From Deltaproteobacteria bacterium (lineage in GTDB: Bacteria > Myxococcota_A > UBA9042 > PHBI01 > JACKFB01), in contig JACKFB010000017.1 in NCBI GenBank assembly GCA_020632695.1, forward strand, positions 45,181 to 109,180: 64,000 bases of DNA. The letters are read 5' to 3'. Below the pieces are notes generated by a model. The model worked only from the letters and a program-made list of their open reading frames with translations, was not told where the DNA came from and made no database searches. Every line of letters starts with the position of its first letter. The first letter of the stretch is position 1. The position numbers and the translations under genes are program-made. Shown piece by piece: positions 12,199 to 20,807 of this stretch.

Positions 12199-14763
12199 TT
12201 GGCCAGGATCTACACCTTCAACGTCACGCCGAGGCTGCCCGACAGCCTCCAGCCCCTGCTCGAGCTGGCCTACGACCTGGCCTGGACCTGGCACCCCGAG
12301 GTGCGGCGGCTCTTCTATCGCCTCGACCCGGTGGTGTGGGGGGAGGTCAACGGCAACCCGGTCGCCTTGCTGGCGCGCCTGGATCAGCCGCGCATCGACG
12401 CGCTGGCCGCCGACGAGACCCTGCGCGAGCACGTGGCCCGCGCCCGCAAGCAGCTCGACGCCGAGCGCGAGTCGCGCACCTGGTTCCAGCGCGAGCACGA
12501 CGGCCCCGAGGACCGGGACCTGCTGGTGGCCTACTTCTGCGCCGAGTTCGGCGTCTCCGAGGCGCTGCCGATCTACTCGGGCGGCCTGGGCGTGCTGGCC
12601 GGCGACCACATCAAGAGCGCCAGCGAGATGGGCGTGCCCCTGGTCGGCGTGGGGCTCCTGTATCAGCAGGGATACTTCCATCAGTACCTCAACGAGGACG
12701 GCTGGCAGCAGGAGGCGCCCTACGACAACGACTTCGCGCTGCTGCCGGTCACCCGCGCGCGCACCAGCGACGACCGCCCTGCCTCGGTGGAGGTCTCCAT
12801 CGAGGGCCGCTCGGTCCACGTCCGGGTCTGGGAGGCCCAGGTCGGGCGCGTGCGCCTGCTGCTCCTGGACACCAACAGCCCGCGCAACGCCGCGGCGGAC
12901 CGGGAGATAACCAGCCAGCTCTACGGCGGCGGGACCGAGCTGCGCTTCCGCCAGGAGATCGTGCTGGGCATCGGCGGCGTGCGCGCCCTCCGCGCGCTGG
13001 GGCTGGCGCCGACCATCTTCCACATGAACGAGGGGCACTCGGCCTTCATGGCCCTCGAGCGCATCCGCGAGCTGGTCGCCGACGGCATGGACTTCGACAC
13101 GGCGCGCGAGCTCTGCGCCGTCTCCAACGTGTTCACCACCCACACGCCCGTGCCGGCGGGCTTCGACATCTTCACCGTCGAACAGCTCGCCGAGCTGCTG
13201 CCCGATCTGCACGACCAGCTCGGCGTCACGCGCCAGCGGCTGCTGAGCCTGGGCGCCCACGAGGGCGACCACGCGCTGCTGCGCGGCTTCAACATGGCCT
13301 ACCTGGCGCTGCGCTCCGCCGGCAGCGTCAACGCGGTCTCGTCGCTGCACGCGGAGGTGTCCCGCGGGATGTGGCGGCCGCTGTGGCCGGGCCTCGAGCC
13401 GTCGGAGGTGCCGATCATCGGCATCACCAACGGCATCCACACCCGCACCTGGGTCGGGCCCGAGATGTCCCGCCTGCTCGATCACCACCTGGGGCCGGCC
13501 TGGAGCTCCGACACCCACGAGCCGCACGTGTGGCAGGGGGTGACGCAGATCCCCGACGCGGAGCTGTGGCGGGCCCACGAGCAGGGGCGCGAGCGCCTGG
13601 TCAGCTTCGTGCGCGACCGGGTCGGCGCCCAGCTCACCGCTCGCGGTCGCTCCCGGGCGGAGGTCGACGCCGCGCGGGAGATCTTCGACCCCCGCGCGCT
13701 GACGATCGGGTTCGCGCGGCGCTTCGCGACCTACAAGCGGGCGAACCTGCTGCTGCGCCAGCCCGAGCGTCTGCGCGCGCTGCTGGCCTCGACCGATCGG
13801 CCCATCCAGTTCGTCTTCGCCGGCAAGGCCCACCCCCAGGACGAGCCCGGAAAGCAGCTCATCAAGGAGATCGTGCACTTCGCGCGCGACCCGGCCGTGC
13901 GCCGGCGCATCGTGTTCCTCGAGGAGTACGACATGGGCGTCGCGCGCAAGCTGGTGCAGGGCGTCGACGTGTGGCTCAACAACCCGCGGCGCCCCAAGGA
14001 GGCCAGCGGCACCAGCGGCATGAAGGTGGTGCCCAACGGCGGGTTGAACCTGTCCGTGCTGGATGGCTGGTGGGCCGAGGCCTACGACAGCCGCGTCGGG
14101 TGGGCCATCGGGGCAGGCGAGTCCTACGAGGACGACGTCGACCGCGGGGACGCCATCGAGGCGGACCTGCTGATGGACCTGCTCGAGCACCAGGTGCTGA
14201 CCGAGTTCTACGACCGGGGCCCCGGCGAGCCGCCGCGGCGCTGGGTGGCGCGGATGAAGGCGTCGATGAGCGCGCTGAGCCCGCGATTCTCGACCAGCCG
14301 CATGGTGCAGGAGTACGCCGAGCGCCTGTATCTGCCCGGCCACCGGAACGCGCTGGAGATGGAGGCGGACGACGGCGCCGAGGCGCGAGGGCTGGCCGAG
14401 CGGGTGCGACGCCTCGAGGCCGGCTGGGCGGCGGTCGGCGTCGAGGAGGTCCTGGTGGAGGGGCCTCGCGACCTGCCGATGGGCGACTCCCTGCTGGTTC
14501 GCGCCGACGTCAGGCTGGGTGGCCTGCCGGCCGAGGACGTCGTCGTCGAGATCTTCGGTGGCCGCGTCGACGGGCAGCGGCACATCGTGGAGGGGCGGCC
14601 GGTGGAGATGGCGCCGGGAGAGGGCGCCCCCGACGGCCTGGCGCGCTACCTGGGGCGCTGGACCCCGCAGACCGCGGGCCAGTGCGCGTGCACGGTGCGC
14701 ATGAGGCCGCGGCTCCCGCGGGCCAACCCGGTGCGGGACCTTCAGGTGCGCTGCTGGGAGTAG
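12199..14763 (+). CDS. glgP: alpha-glucan family phosphorylase
   Basis: An 854-residue alpha-glucan (glycogen/maltodextrin) phosphorylase that releases glucose-1-phosphate from storage glucan. It belongs to the short-branch family that begins with a DUF3417-like module (TFNVTPRLPDSLQPLLELAYDLAWTW is the start of that module, of which the first residues suffice to identify it). The pyridoxal-phosphate Lys lies in EASGTSGMK (K609). The TTG at 12199 is the best start: GGAGG lies 5-7 nt upstream, and the longer open frame back to 11995 would overlap the release-factor gene. A hairpin sits directly behind the stop. No other glycogen genes are next to it. Confidence 0.93.
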   Translation: MARIYTFNVTPRLPDSLQPLLELAYDLAWTWHPEVRRLFYRLDPVVWGEVNGNPVALLARLDQPRIDALAADETLREHVARARKQLDAERESRTWFQREHDGPEDRDLLVAYFCAEFGVSEALPIYSGGLGVLAGDHIKSASEMGVPLVGVGLLYQQGYFHQYLNEDGWQQEAPYDNDFALLPVTRARTSDDRPASVEVSIEGRSVHVRVWEAQVGRVRLLLLDTNSPRNAAADREITSQLYGGGTELRFRQEIVLGIGGVRALRALGLAPTIFHMNEGHSAFMALERIRELVADGMDFDTARELCAVSNVFTTHTPVPAGFDIFTVEQLAELLPDLHDQLGVTRQRLLSLGAHEGDHALLRGFNMAYLALRSAGSVNAVSSLHAEVSRGMWRPLWPGLEPSEVPIIGITNGIHTRTWVGPEMSRLLDHHLGPAWSSDTHEPHVWQGVTQIPDAELWRAHEQGRERLVSFVRDRVGAQLTARGRSRAEVDAAREIFDPRALTIGFARRFATYKRANLLLRQPERLRALLASTDRPIQFVFAGKAHPQDEPGKQLIKEIVHFARDPAVRRRIVFLEEYDMGVARKLVQGVDVWLNNPRRPKEASGTSGMKVVPNGGLNLSVLDGWWAEAYDSRVGWAIGAGESYEDDVDRGDAIEADLLMDLLEHQVLTEFYDRGPGEPPRRWVARMKASMSALSPRFSTSRMVQEYAERLYLPGHRNALEMEADDGAEARGLAERVRRLEAGWAAVGVEEVLVEGPRDLPMGDSLLVRADVRLGGLPAEDVVVEIFGGRVDGQRHIVEGRPVEMAPGEGAPDGLARYLGRWTPQTAGQCACTVRMRPRLPRANPVRDLQVRCWE

Positions 14764-14782
14764 GACGCGGGGCCGCCGCGTC
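14764..14782 (+). terminator. hairpin directly after glgP
   Basis: GACGCGG and CCGCGTC form a perfect 7-bp stem with a 5-nt loop immediately behind the phosphorylase stop codon, in the short gap before the convergent HAMP-protein gene. No U-tract follows, so it may be a weak intrinsic terminator or an RNA-stabilising end. Confidence 0.45.
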
Positions 14783-14797
14783 GCCGACCGGCGCGGC

Positions 14798-15568
14798 TCA
14801 GCTCTTGCGCTCGAGCAGGTCCATGGCCTTCTTCAGGCTGATGCGCATGCGCTCGAGGGAGCGGCCCAGCTCGGCGGTCTCGCCCGTGCCGTTCACCGGC
14901 ACCGGGAGGTCCAGCTTGCCGCGGCTCATCACGTCCGCGCTGCTGGTGAGCACCGCGATGGAGCGCGAGACGCGGTGGCCCACCAGGAACACGATGGCGC
15001 CGGTGATGAGGGAGGCGATGACGCTGATGATCTGCAGCAGGCGGATCCGGTCGACCCAATCCGAGGCCACGATGACGAGGCGTCCGGTCATCTCGCCGGC
15101 CGCGGCGACCAGCTCGGCGTCGTTGGTGGTCAGGAGCGCGAGCGCGTCGGCGTCCGAGCCGCCCGAGTCGACGAAGGTGTCCGCTGCGGCGCGGGTGACC
15201 CGCCAGATCGCGAGCTGGCGCCGTCCGACCAGGCGCGCCTCCTCGTCGTCGACCGGCGGCACGAAGCGGTACTCACGCCCGGCCGCGTCGAGGGGGACGC
15301 GCCCTCCGGCGAGCAGGCCCCAGAGCGACTCCTGGAACTGTGAGACGGTGCGGCGCAGGTCCATCGCGCGTTCGGCGTCGCGGTGCTCGCGAAAGAGCAG
15401 GGCGTGGTTGGTCACCCGCTGGGCCAGCGTGCCCTGGCGGCTGGCCAGCTCGGTCTGCATGGTCAGGCTGGCGAGATCCGCGCTGGTGTAGACCAGCCAC
15501 ACGCCGAGGCTGACGATGACCAGCACCAGCACACCGGCGGCGAGGAAGAGTTGGCGACGAACTGTCAT
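14798..15568 (-). CDS. PilJ/HAMP-type membrane receptor without output domain
   Basis: A 256-residue membrane protein: transmembrane helix about 6-27, extracytoplasmic helical sensor resembling the N-terminal domain of PilJ-type chemoreceptors (ASRQGTLAQRV, then FQESLWGLLAGG), second transmembrane helix about 178-198, then a HAMP domain and a short coiled coil ending in LERKS. The protein stops there: no methyl-accepting, kinase or cyclase module follows. It is the third gene of an operon with a Ser/Thr kinase and a roadblock-type protein, which suggests that HAMP output is read by one of those partners (inference). A GTG at 15616, overlapping the upstream stop, is an alternative start. Confidence 0.82.
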   Translation of the reverse strand: MTVRRQLFLAAGVLVLVIVSLGVWLVYTSADLASLTMQTELASRQGTLAQRVTNHALLFREHRDAERAMDLRRTVSQFQESLWGLLAGGRVPLDAAGREYRFVPPVDDEEARLVGRRQLAIWRVTRAAADTFVDSGGSDADALALLTTNDAELVAAAGEMTGRLVIVASDWVDRIRLLQIISVIASLITGAIVFLVGHRVSRSIAVLTSSADVMSRGKLDLPVPVNGTGETAELGRSLERMRISLKKAMDLLERKS

Positions 15569-15603
15569 GGCCGCACCGATCTGCTGCGTCGCGGCCGGGC
15601 CTG

Positions 15604-16449
15604 TCAACCCTTCCACACCTGCTCGGCCTCGAAGGAGGCCCGATCGCGGGGCTTTTCGATCTCCTCGGCCAGGCGGTCGCGGAGCTCACCGACCCGCGTC
15701 CACTCCGCTGGACCGGCCTCGAGCCAGGCGTCCAGCGAGTCGTCGAAGAGCAGGCGGCCCAGCGGTCCCACGTAGGAGATGAACGCATCGCACACCGCGT
15801 CGAGGCGGTCACCGAAGCGCTCGAGGGCCTGGGCCCGCAGGGCGTGCAGGTCCGGGCTCTCGGCTTCGGCGGCCTCGGCGGCGGCGGTGGCCTCGGCGGT
15901 CTCGGGGGGCTCGGCGGCTTCGGCGGCCTCGTCGACCTCGGCGTCCTCGGGCAGCGGCGGCGGCGTCGGGGTCGGCTCCTCGGCCGCGTCGGCGTCGGCG
16001 GGCGCCGCGTTCGCCTCCTCGGCGGGCGGCGCCTCATCCGCAGTCGGGGGAGCGGGCTCTTCGGTTGCGGCCCCCGCGCTCGCCAGCACGGGGCGCAGCT
16101 CGGTCGCCGCAGCCTCCGAGCGAGCGGTCAGCCGCTTCAGCGAGCTGCCGGGCATGCCCAGCACGATCAGCGAGGCCTCGTCGGTCAGGTGGTAGCAGAG
16201 GATCGAGGCGGCCGGGAAGTGGGCCAGGAAGTCGAGCTTGCCGTACCCGCGGTCCTTCGCCTCGCCGGTGAGCTGCCGGAAGATCCCCTCGATGAGCTGC
16301 ATGCGATCGGCGCCGATGCCCACCATGCGCGTCGACGCCACGCACTCGCCGTCGCGAGTCACGAACGCACCGATGCAGCCCTCGCTGGCACCCAGCAGGT
16401 TCAGGACTCGTCGTAGCGGGCTAGCCTGCAGGGCGCTACCGTTTGACAT
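15604..16449 (-). CDS. roadblock/LC7-like protein with Ala/Pro/Glu-rich linker
   Basis: A 281-residue cytoplasmic protein. Residues about 10-125 look like a roadblock/LC7 domain (IGAFVTRDGECVAST, then SILCYHLTDEASLIVLG), a fold that in myxobacteria binds small Ras-like GTPases such as MglA. A low-complexity Ala/Pro/Glu-rich stretch of about 75 residues follows, then a helical C-terminal domain of about 80 residues (RFGDRLDAVCDAFISYVG) that I do not recognise. It starts 16 nt after the Ser/Thr kinase stop; GAGGTGA lies upstream of the ATG at 16449 (a GTG at 16464 is also possible). No MglA-like GTPase is encoded in this window. Domain call is moderate; function is inferred from context. Confidence 0.75.
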   Translation of the reverse strand: MSNGSALQASPLRRVLNLLGASEGCIGAFVTRDGECVASTRMVGIGADRMQLIEGIFRQLTGEAKDRGYGKLDFLAHFPAASILCYHLTDEASLIVLGMPGSSLKRLTARSEAAATELRPVLASAGAATEEPAPPTADEAPPAEEANAAPADADAAEEPTPTPPPLPEDAEVDEAAEAAEPPETAEATAAAEAAEAESPDLHALRAQALERFGDRLDAVCDAFISYVGPLGRLLFDDSLDAWLEAGPAEWTRVGELRDRLAEEIEKPRDRASFEAEQVWKG

Positions 16450-16465
16450 GGCGCGAACGATCACC

Positions 16466-17914
16466 TCAGTCGATCTCGGAGAGACGAAGCTGCAAGTCGG
16501 TCCCAGGGTGCGTAGCCGCGACGATCATATCACGTTCGCGCACCGTCACGCCGAGCCAGCGACCCTCGCGCCCCAGCAGCTCGACCGACGACACGCGCCC
16601 GAGGTTGAGGCCCTTGGAGATCGCGTTGGCGGCGCGAACGCCGATCTCCACCAGCTCGGTGTCGCGCTCGGAGTAATCCCCGAGATCGTCCTTCACCGCG
16701 CTGACCGCTGGCAGGGCGTCCTCGACCAGCCCCTCGTGCACCGTGCCCGGCGACGAGGGGCGGCGGGTGCGCGAGGAGGCGTTGTAGGGCGCCGTGGTGG
16801 GGCGCTGCGGCGAGCGCAGCCTCGAGCTCTCGCCGTCCCGTGCGCGCACGCTCCACGACGGCGGGCCGGCGTCCTCGGTGGTGTCGGAGGCGATGCGGCG
16901 CGCCGGGCCGGAGCGCGGGGCGGTCTGGGGACCCTTGCGGCGGTGCGTCCGGGCGCGGGCGCCCACGGCGCTGTCGGTGGGCAGCATGGTCAGCTCGAGC
17001 GCGGAGGCCATCTCGATCATCGAGCCGTACCGGTCGTCGGGCTTCTTCGCCAGGGCGCGCGTGATGATCTCGTCGGCCTCCTCGGGGATGTCCAGGTCCG
17101 GCCGCACCTGGCTGGGCCGCCGCGGAGGCTCGATGATGTGCTTGGTCATCGTCTCGACGGCGTTGACGCCCACGAAGGGCGTGTCGGCCACGAGCATGTT
17201 GTACATCACCCCGCCGAGCGCATAGATGTCCGCCCGGGCGTCCACGTCGCGCCCCAGCGCCTGCTCGGGCGACAGGAACTCGGGCGTCCCGTACACCTTC
17301 CCGGGCTGCGTCAGGCTGGGATCCTCACGCTCGTATTCGGCGACCTTGGCGACGCCGAAGTCCATGACCTTGACGAAGATGGCGCCGCCGCGCTCCTGCA
17401 GCAGGACGTTCGCCGGCTTCAGGTCGCGGTGGATGATCCCCCCCGCGTGGGTGGCCGCCAGGGCCGAACAGATCTGCAGCGCGATCTCCCGCACCATCTC
17501 CCAGGGCAGCGGCCCTCGCGACTCGATGACCTTGTCCAGCGGCTCCCCTTCGATGAACTCCATCACCAGGAAGGGGGTCCCGGTCTCGGTGGTGCCGAAA
17601 TCGGTGACGTCGACGATGTGCTGATGTCCGATGGACGACGCGGTGCGGGCCTCCCGGACGAAGCGGACGATCGCCTCGTCCTGGTGCATGCGACTCAGGT
17701 TGAGCAGTTTGATGGCCACGCGGCGCTGCAGCACGATGTGCTGGCCCTCGTAGACCGTGCCCATGGCCCCGCGCCCCACCACTCGCTTCACGCGATAGCG
17801 GCCCTGAAGCTCGGTGCCGGGCGCGAGGTCTTCGCTGACGTCTTCCGCCGTGCCTTCGGCGTCGTCACCCTCGACCTCGTCGTCGCTGACCGGATCCTCG
17901 GGCATCTCAGACAC
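16466..17914 (-). CDS. eukaryotic-type serine/threonine protein kinase
   Basis: A soluble 482-residue Hanks-type kinase. After a ~35-residue acidic N-terminus the catalytic domain shows the glycine loop GRGAMGTVYEG, the Lys of VAIKLL, the catalytic loop HRDLKPANVLL, the DFGVAK metal motif and GTPEFLSPEQA. A basic, Ser/Pro-rich linker of about 100 residues follows, then a ~70-residue C-terminal domain (VEIGVRAANAISKG onward) that resembles part of a roadblock-like fold, a tentative reading. There is no transmembrane helix or PASTA repeat. GTG at 17914 is chosen because TGGAG lies 6 nt upstream; ATG at 17905 is the alternative. It leads the operon with the roadblock-type protein and the HAMP receptor. 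Confidence 0.93.
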   Translation of the reverse strand: MSEMPEDPVSDDEVEGDDAEGTAEDVSEDLAPGTELQGRYRVKRVVGRGAMGTVYEGQHIVLQRRVAIKLLNLSRMHQDEAIVRFVREARTASSIGHQHIVDVTDFGTTETGTPFLVMEFIEGEPLDKVIESRGPLPWEMVREIALQICSALAATHAGGIIHRDLKPANVLLQERGGAIFVKVMDFGVAKVAEYEREDPSLTQPGKVYGTPEFLSPEQALGRDVDARADIYALGGVMYNMLVADTPFVGVNAVETMTKHIIEPPRRPSQVRPDLDIPEEADEIITRALAKKPDDRYGSMIEMASALELTMLPTDSAVGARARTHRRKGPQTAPRSGPARRIASDTTEDAGPPSWSVRARDGESSRLRSPQRPTTAPYNASSRTRRPSSPGTVHEGLVEDALPAVSAVKDDLGDYSERDTELVEIGVRAANAISKGLNLGRVSSVELLGREGRWLGVTVRERDMIVAATHPGTDLQLRLSEID

Positions 17915-18021
17915 GGATGGCTCCACACGCGGGATCGCCGCTGGTGAGCGCGGGGGTCCGGCGGTGACCGCGATGTACCTGGGCCGGCATGGTGCGGTGG
18001 TGCTCCCCGAAGAGCGGAGGT

Positions 18022-18040
18022 GATACGGCTGCCCCGTATC
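18022..18040. promoter_or_regulatory. inverted repeat upstream of the kinase operon
   Basis: A perfect 7-bp inverted repeat, GATACGG and CCGTATC with a 5-bp spacer, about 108 nt before the kinase start. Symmetry, spacing and AT content above the local average suit a dimeric regulator site for the kinase-roadblock-HAMP operon. No matching regulator gene is adjacent. Confidence 0.4.
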
Positions 18041-18181
18041 GTGCACGAATCGGCTCTCCGAGGCTAGCGTACCGGCCCGGGGCCGACCCCGCGGCTCCCT
18101 CCGATCGCGCCGCCGCACTGCGCCGGGCCTGGGAGGTCTCGAGTTCGCGCGGAGGCCCGATGGGAGCCGATCTCCGCGGAA

Positions 18182-18712
18182 TCACCCGAGGGCGGCCTCG
18201 GCCTCCAGGATCTCGGAGAGCACCTCCCACTCGTCGATCACGCGCGAGCGGGCGCAGCCCCAGACCTCGCAGACCGCGGCGACGTGCGCGTCCTTGTGCT
18301 CGGCGCTGAGGTGGATGGCGCGCAGCCGGCCCTTGCCGCACGCGCAGGGCGCGTACTCGGGCAGCTCCTCGTGGCACACCGGGCACGCGACCCCGCACAC
18401 CGTCCCGGCCGGGATCGACTCGCCCCCCACCTTCTCGTCGTGGCCATGGATGGGCGAGAGGTACACCGCGTGCACCTGACCGCCGGCCTTCACGTCCAGC
18501 CGCAGGCCGGGGAATCCGCCGAAGAGCGGGTGATCCTCCTGCACCAGCGGGTGACCCTGGTGGCAGTATGCCTGGGTCACGACGACCAGTGCGTCGTCGA
18601 TCAGCTCCACCTGTGCCCTGCCCGACCAGGTCGACGGGTCCGTCTTCCTGATGTGGACGCCGGTCGTCTTCACGTTCCGGCGAGCGTCCCTGTCGCGACT
18701 CCGCGTGGCCAT
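18182..18712 (-). CDS. hypothetical protein with zinc-ribbon-like cysteines
   Basis: A 176-residue protein of unknown function. The N-terminal ~60 residues are basic and beta-rich, the middle is His-rich, and the C-terminal part has paired cysteines (CPVCHE, then CACGKG, then CEVWGC) suggesting a bound metal, most simply a zinc ribbon. No signal peptide or membrane helix is seen. The ATG at 18712 has a strong GGGAGGGGAC ribosome site, which excludes the longer open frame to 18814. It is a single gene upstream of the kinase operon on the same strand; the 267 nt between them contain the inverted repeat at 18022-18040. Confidence 0.68.
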   Translation of the reverse strand: MATRSRDRDARRNVKTTGVHIRKTDPSTWSGRAQVELIDDALVVVTQAYCHQGHPLVQEDHPLFGGFPGLRLDVKAGGQVHAVYLSPIHGHDEKVGGESIPAGTVCGVACPVCHEELPEYAPCACGKGRLRAIHLSAEHKDAHVAAVCEVWGCARSRVIDEWEVLSEILEAEAALG

Positions 18713-18878
18713 CGTCCCCTCCCCTCGCTGGCGTCGTGGATCCTGCCGTCGATCGCGGGTGCGGTGACCTCCGCCAGTCGCGGAGTTCGCGACAGCGTCC
18801 GTCACCGACCGCACGGTGTGGCGTTAGCGCGGCGCGGCCGGTGGCGTCAACTGACGCGCAGGTCGCGTCACGGTGGGC

Positions 18879-20495
18879 TCAGGGTGTCAGCGGAGCGTCG
18901 GCGCCCAGCGGCGCCGGCCGTGAAGGTGGCGACACCAGCCGGTTGCCCTGGTCCATGTGCATGCACCACGCCTTCTCGTCGCCGTAGCGCTGGGCGAAGG
19001 GCACGTAGATCATGCAGCTCCCGCCGTCGCACCACGCGTCGCAGGCCTGGAAGGTGGTGTCGTGCTCGCGCACCCAGCTCTTCCCGGTGCGGGTGTCGCA
19101 GACCCGGTTGTACCCGTTGGAGTCGGGCTCGCCCTGCTTCTCGCCGCGCGAGTGCACCGCCGTCACGATGCGCTGCGGGATGCCCTTGGACCACATGCCG
19201 ACCCTCCGCTCCTGGGCGTCGGCCTGGATCGCCAGCAGCGCCGGGTCGGGCTCGCCCTTGCCGACGTGGAACACGTGACCCAGCCCGTCGCGGAGCAGCC
19301 GCTCGGCCAGGTCGCGACAGGCCACCAGCAGGCGCCCGTACCCGCCGCTGCCCGGCAGCTTCTTGCAGTGCCACTCGCCCGTGCGCGCCACCGCCGTCGC
19401 CTCCTTGGCGTTCGCGTACAGCTCGTCGGCGTCGAAGCCGCCCCAGAAGTGGGCGGGGCCGTAGGACTCCAGGCTGTTGTACTCGGCCATCCGGACGCCC
19501 GCGTCCTTGTCGGGTCCCTCGAGCACGTCGAAGGAGTCGCCGTCGCTCCAGTGCACGCGCGTCCGGACGCCGTCGAGGGTGATGAACTGCTCCGGCGGGT
19601 CGGGCACCACCGGCATCACGACGTGGGCCGGCGCCGGGTGCGGTCCGTCGGGGGCCTGCGCGGCGGGGCGATCGTCGTCACGCCGCATGGGGAAGCCCAG
19701 ATGCGGCGGCGCGGTCATCTTGTTCGGCGGCCTGTTGTGGAGGCAGTCCGGCTTCGCCTGGCTGCCGTAGCGCACGTCGAAGGGCGCGTAGATCATGCAG
19801 CTGCCGCCCCAGCAGAACGCGTCGCAGGTCTCGAAGACGGCCGTGTGCTCGATGACGGCGGACTTCCCGGTGCGGGTGCTGCACACGCGGTTGTAGCCCT
19901 TCCGCTTGTCGCCGCCTTCGCCGTAGGAGTGGATGCTGGTCACCACCCACTCGGGGATGCCCTTGGCCCAGATGCCCTTGCGCTCGCGCTGCGCCTGGAG
20001 TTGCAGGCGCATCAGCTCGGGGTCCGGGTCGCCGTCACCCACATGGAACACGTGCGCCAGGCCCTCCGCGATGATCTCCTTGGTCAGCTCGGGGCACTGG
20101 ATGAGCGCGCGCTTGTAGCCACCGGTGCCGGGCAGGGTCCTGCACTCCCACTCGCGGCTCCTCGCCAGGTGCTGGCCGCCCTTGGCCTCGTCGTAGAGCT
20201 GGTAGCCGTGGAAGGCGCCCCAGAAGTGGACCGGTCCGTAGGATTCCAGGGTGTTGTAGCCCGCCAGGCGGGCCTTCATGTCGCGCTCGGGCCCCTCCAG
20301 GACGCGGAAGGAGTCGCCGTCGTTCCAGAGCACCCGCGTGCGGCGCCCATCGAGCGAGATGTACTGGGGTTCGCTTCGTCCCTTGGGGTGCTTGTGCTTG
20401 CGGCCGGGGCCGGCGCAGGCCACGAGGACGACGGCGCAGGCGAGCAGCGCCAGCGTCAGGGAGGCGGCGGTCCAGGGCGTGCTTCGAACGGTCAC
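18879..20495 (-). CDS. lipoprotein with two thermonuclease-like (SNase) repeats
   Basis: A 538-residue lipoprotein (lipobox LVAC, C27) made of two homologous halves, about 45-255 and 303-535. Each half begins with an SNase-type barrel: DGDSF, then Arg and Glu (R76/E84 and R335/E343, in YNTLESYGP and YNSLESYGP) and a second Arg (R129 and R388, in GGYKR and GGYGR), matching the catalytic Arg-Glu-Arg of staphylococcal nuclease. The Asp that binds calcium there is Asn in both halves (N81, N340). Each half ends with a Cys-rich module (YNRVC...GGSCMIY). The GTG at 20495 has AAGGAGGG 5 nt upstream. Likely anchored in the envelope; nuclease activity is plausible but untested. Confidence 0.8.
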   Translation of the reverse strand: MTVRSTPWTAASLTLALLACAVVLVACAGPGRKHKHPKGRSEPQYISLDGRRTRVLWNDGDSFRVLEGPERDMKARLAGYNTLESYGPVHFWGAFHGYQLYDEAKGGQHLARSREWECRTLPGTGGYKRALIQCPELTKEIIAEGLAHVFHVGDGDPDPELMRLQLQAQRERKGIWAKGIPEWVVTSIHSYGEGGDKRKGYNRVCSTRTGKSAVIEHTAVFETCDAFCWGGSCMIYAPFDVRYGSQAKPDCLHNRPPNKMTAPPHLGFPMRRDDDRPAAQAPDGPHPAPAHVVMPVVPDPPEQFITLDGVRTRVHWSDGDSFDVLEGPDKDAGVRMAEYNSLESYGPAHFWGGFDADELYANAKEATAVARTGEWHCKKLPGSGGYGRLLVACRDLAERLLRDGLGHVFHVGKGEPDPALLAIQADAQERRVGMWSKGIPQRIVTAVHSRGEKQGEPDSNGYNRVCDTRTGKSWVREHDTTFQACDAWCDGGSCMIYVPFAQRYGDEKAWCMHMDQGNRLVSPPSRPAPLGADAPLTP

Positions 20496-20752
20496 GCGAC
20501 CCTCCTTCGAGCGGCGATGAACGCTACCACAGGCTGCCGGGCGCCGCTCGCGACGATTCGGTGAGAGGGCGTTCCCTTCTTCGAGCCGGGCGTCGCCGGC
20601 GTCTTCTCAGGCCCTCGAGCGCGCTGGCCGCTCGCTTCGTGCAACGAACCCGGGCGCTCGAGTCCGTGGGAGCGCAGGAGCCGGCCCGCGAAAGCAGGAT
20701 GGCGGAACACCCTCTGAACGGGGCGGATGTATCGCGTCGATGCAGTCCACCC
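20496..20752. other. intergenic region without a supported gene
   Basis: Between the divergent SNase-like lipoprotein and Cys-rich lipoprotein genes. Apart from the promoter at 20753-20780 I see no structured element, no repeat and no convincing small gene; the short open frames here have no ribosome site and noise-like translations. Confidence 0.5.
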
Positions 20753-20780
20753 TTGAGTGGAGCGGTCGCCCGACTATAGT
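20753..20780 (+). promoter_or_regulatory. sigma70-like promoter for the Cys-rich lipoprotein gene
   Basis: TTGAGT (20753-20758), a 16-bp spacer and TATAGT (20775-20780) give a good vegetative promoter in otherwise very GC-rich DNA. Transcription would begin near 20787, leaving a leader of about 20 nt that contains the GGAG ribosome site for the ATG at 20808. Confidence 0.6.
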
Positions 20781-20807
20781 GCGGCGGTTCGAACGCTGGA
20801 GCCCCCC

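Noticed and set aside
15844..16060. GC-rich simple-sequence stretch as a non-coding repeat.
   Set aside because: It encodes the Ala/Pro/Glu-rich linker of the roadblock-type protein in an unbroken frame.
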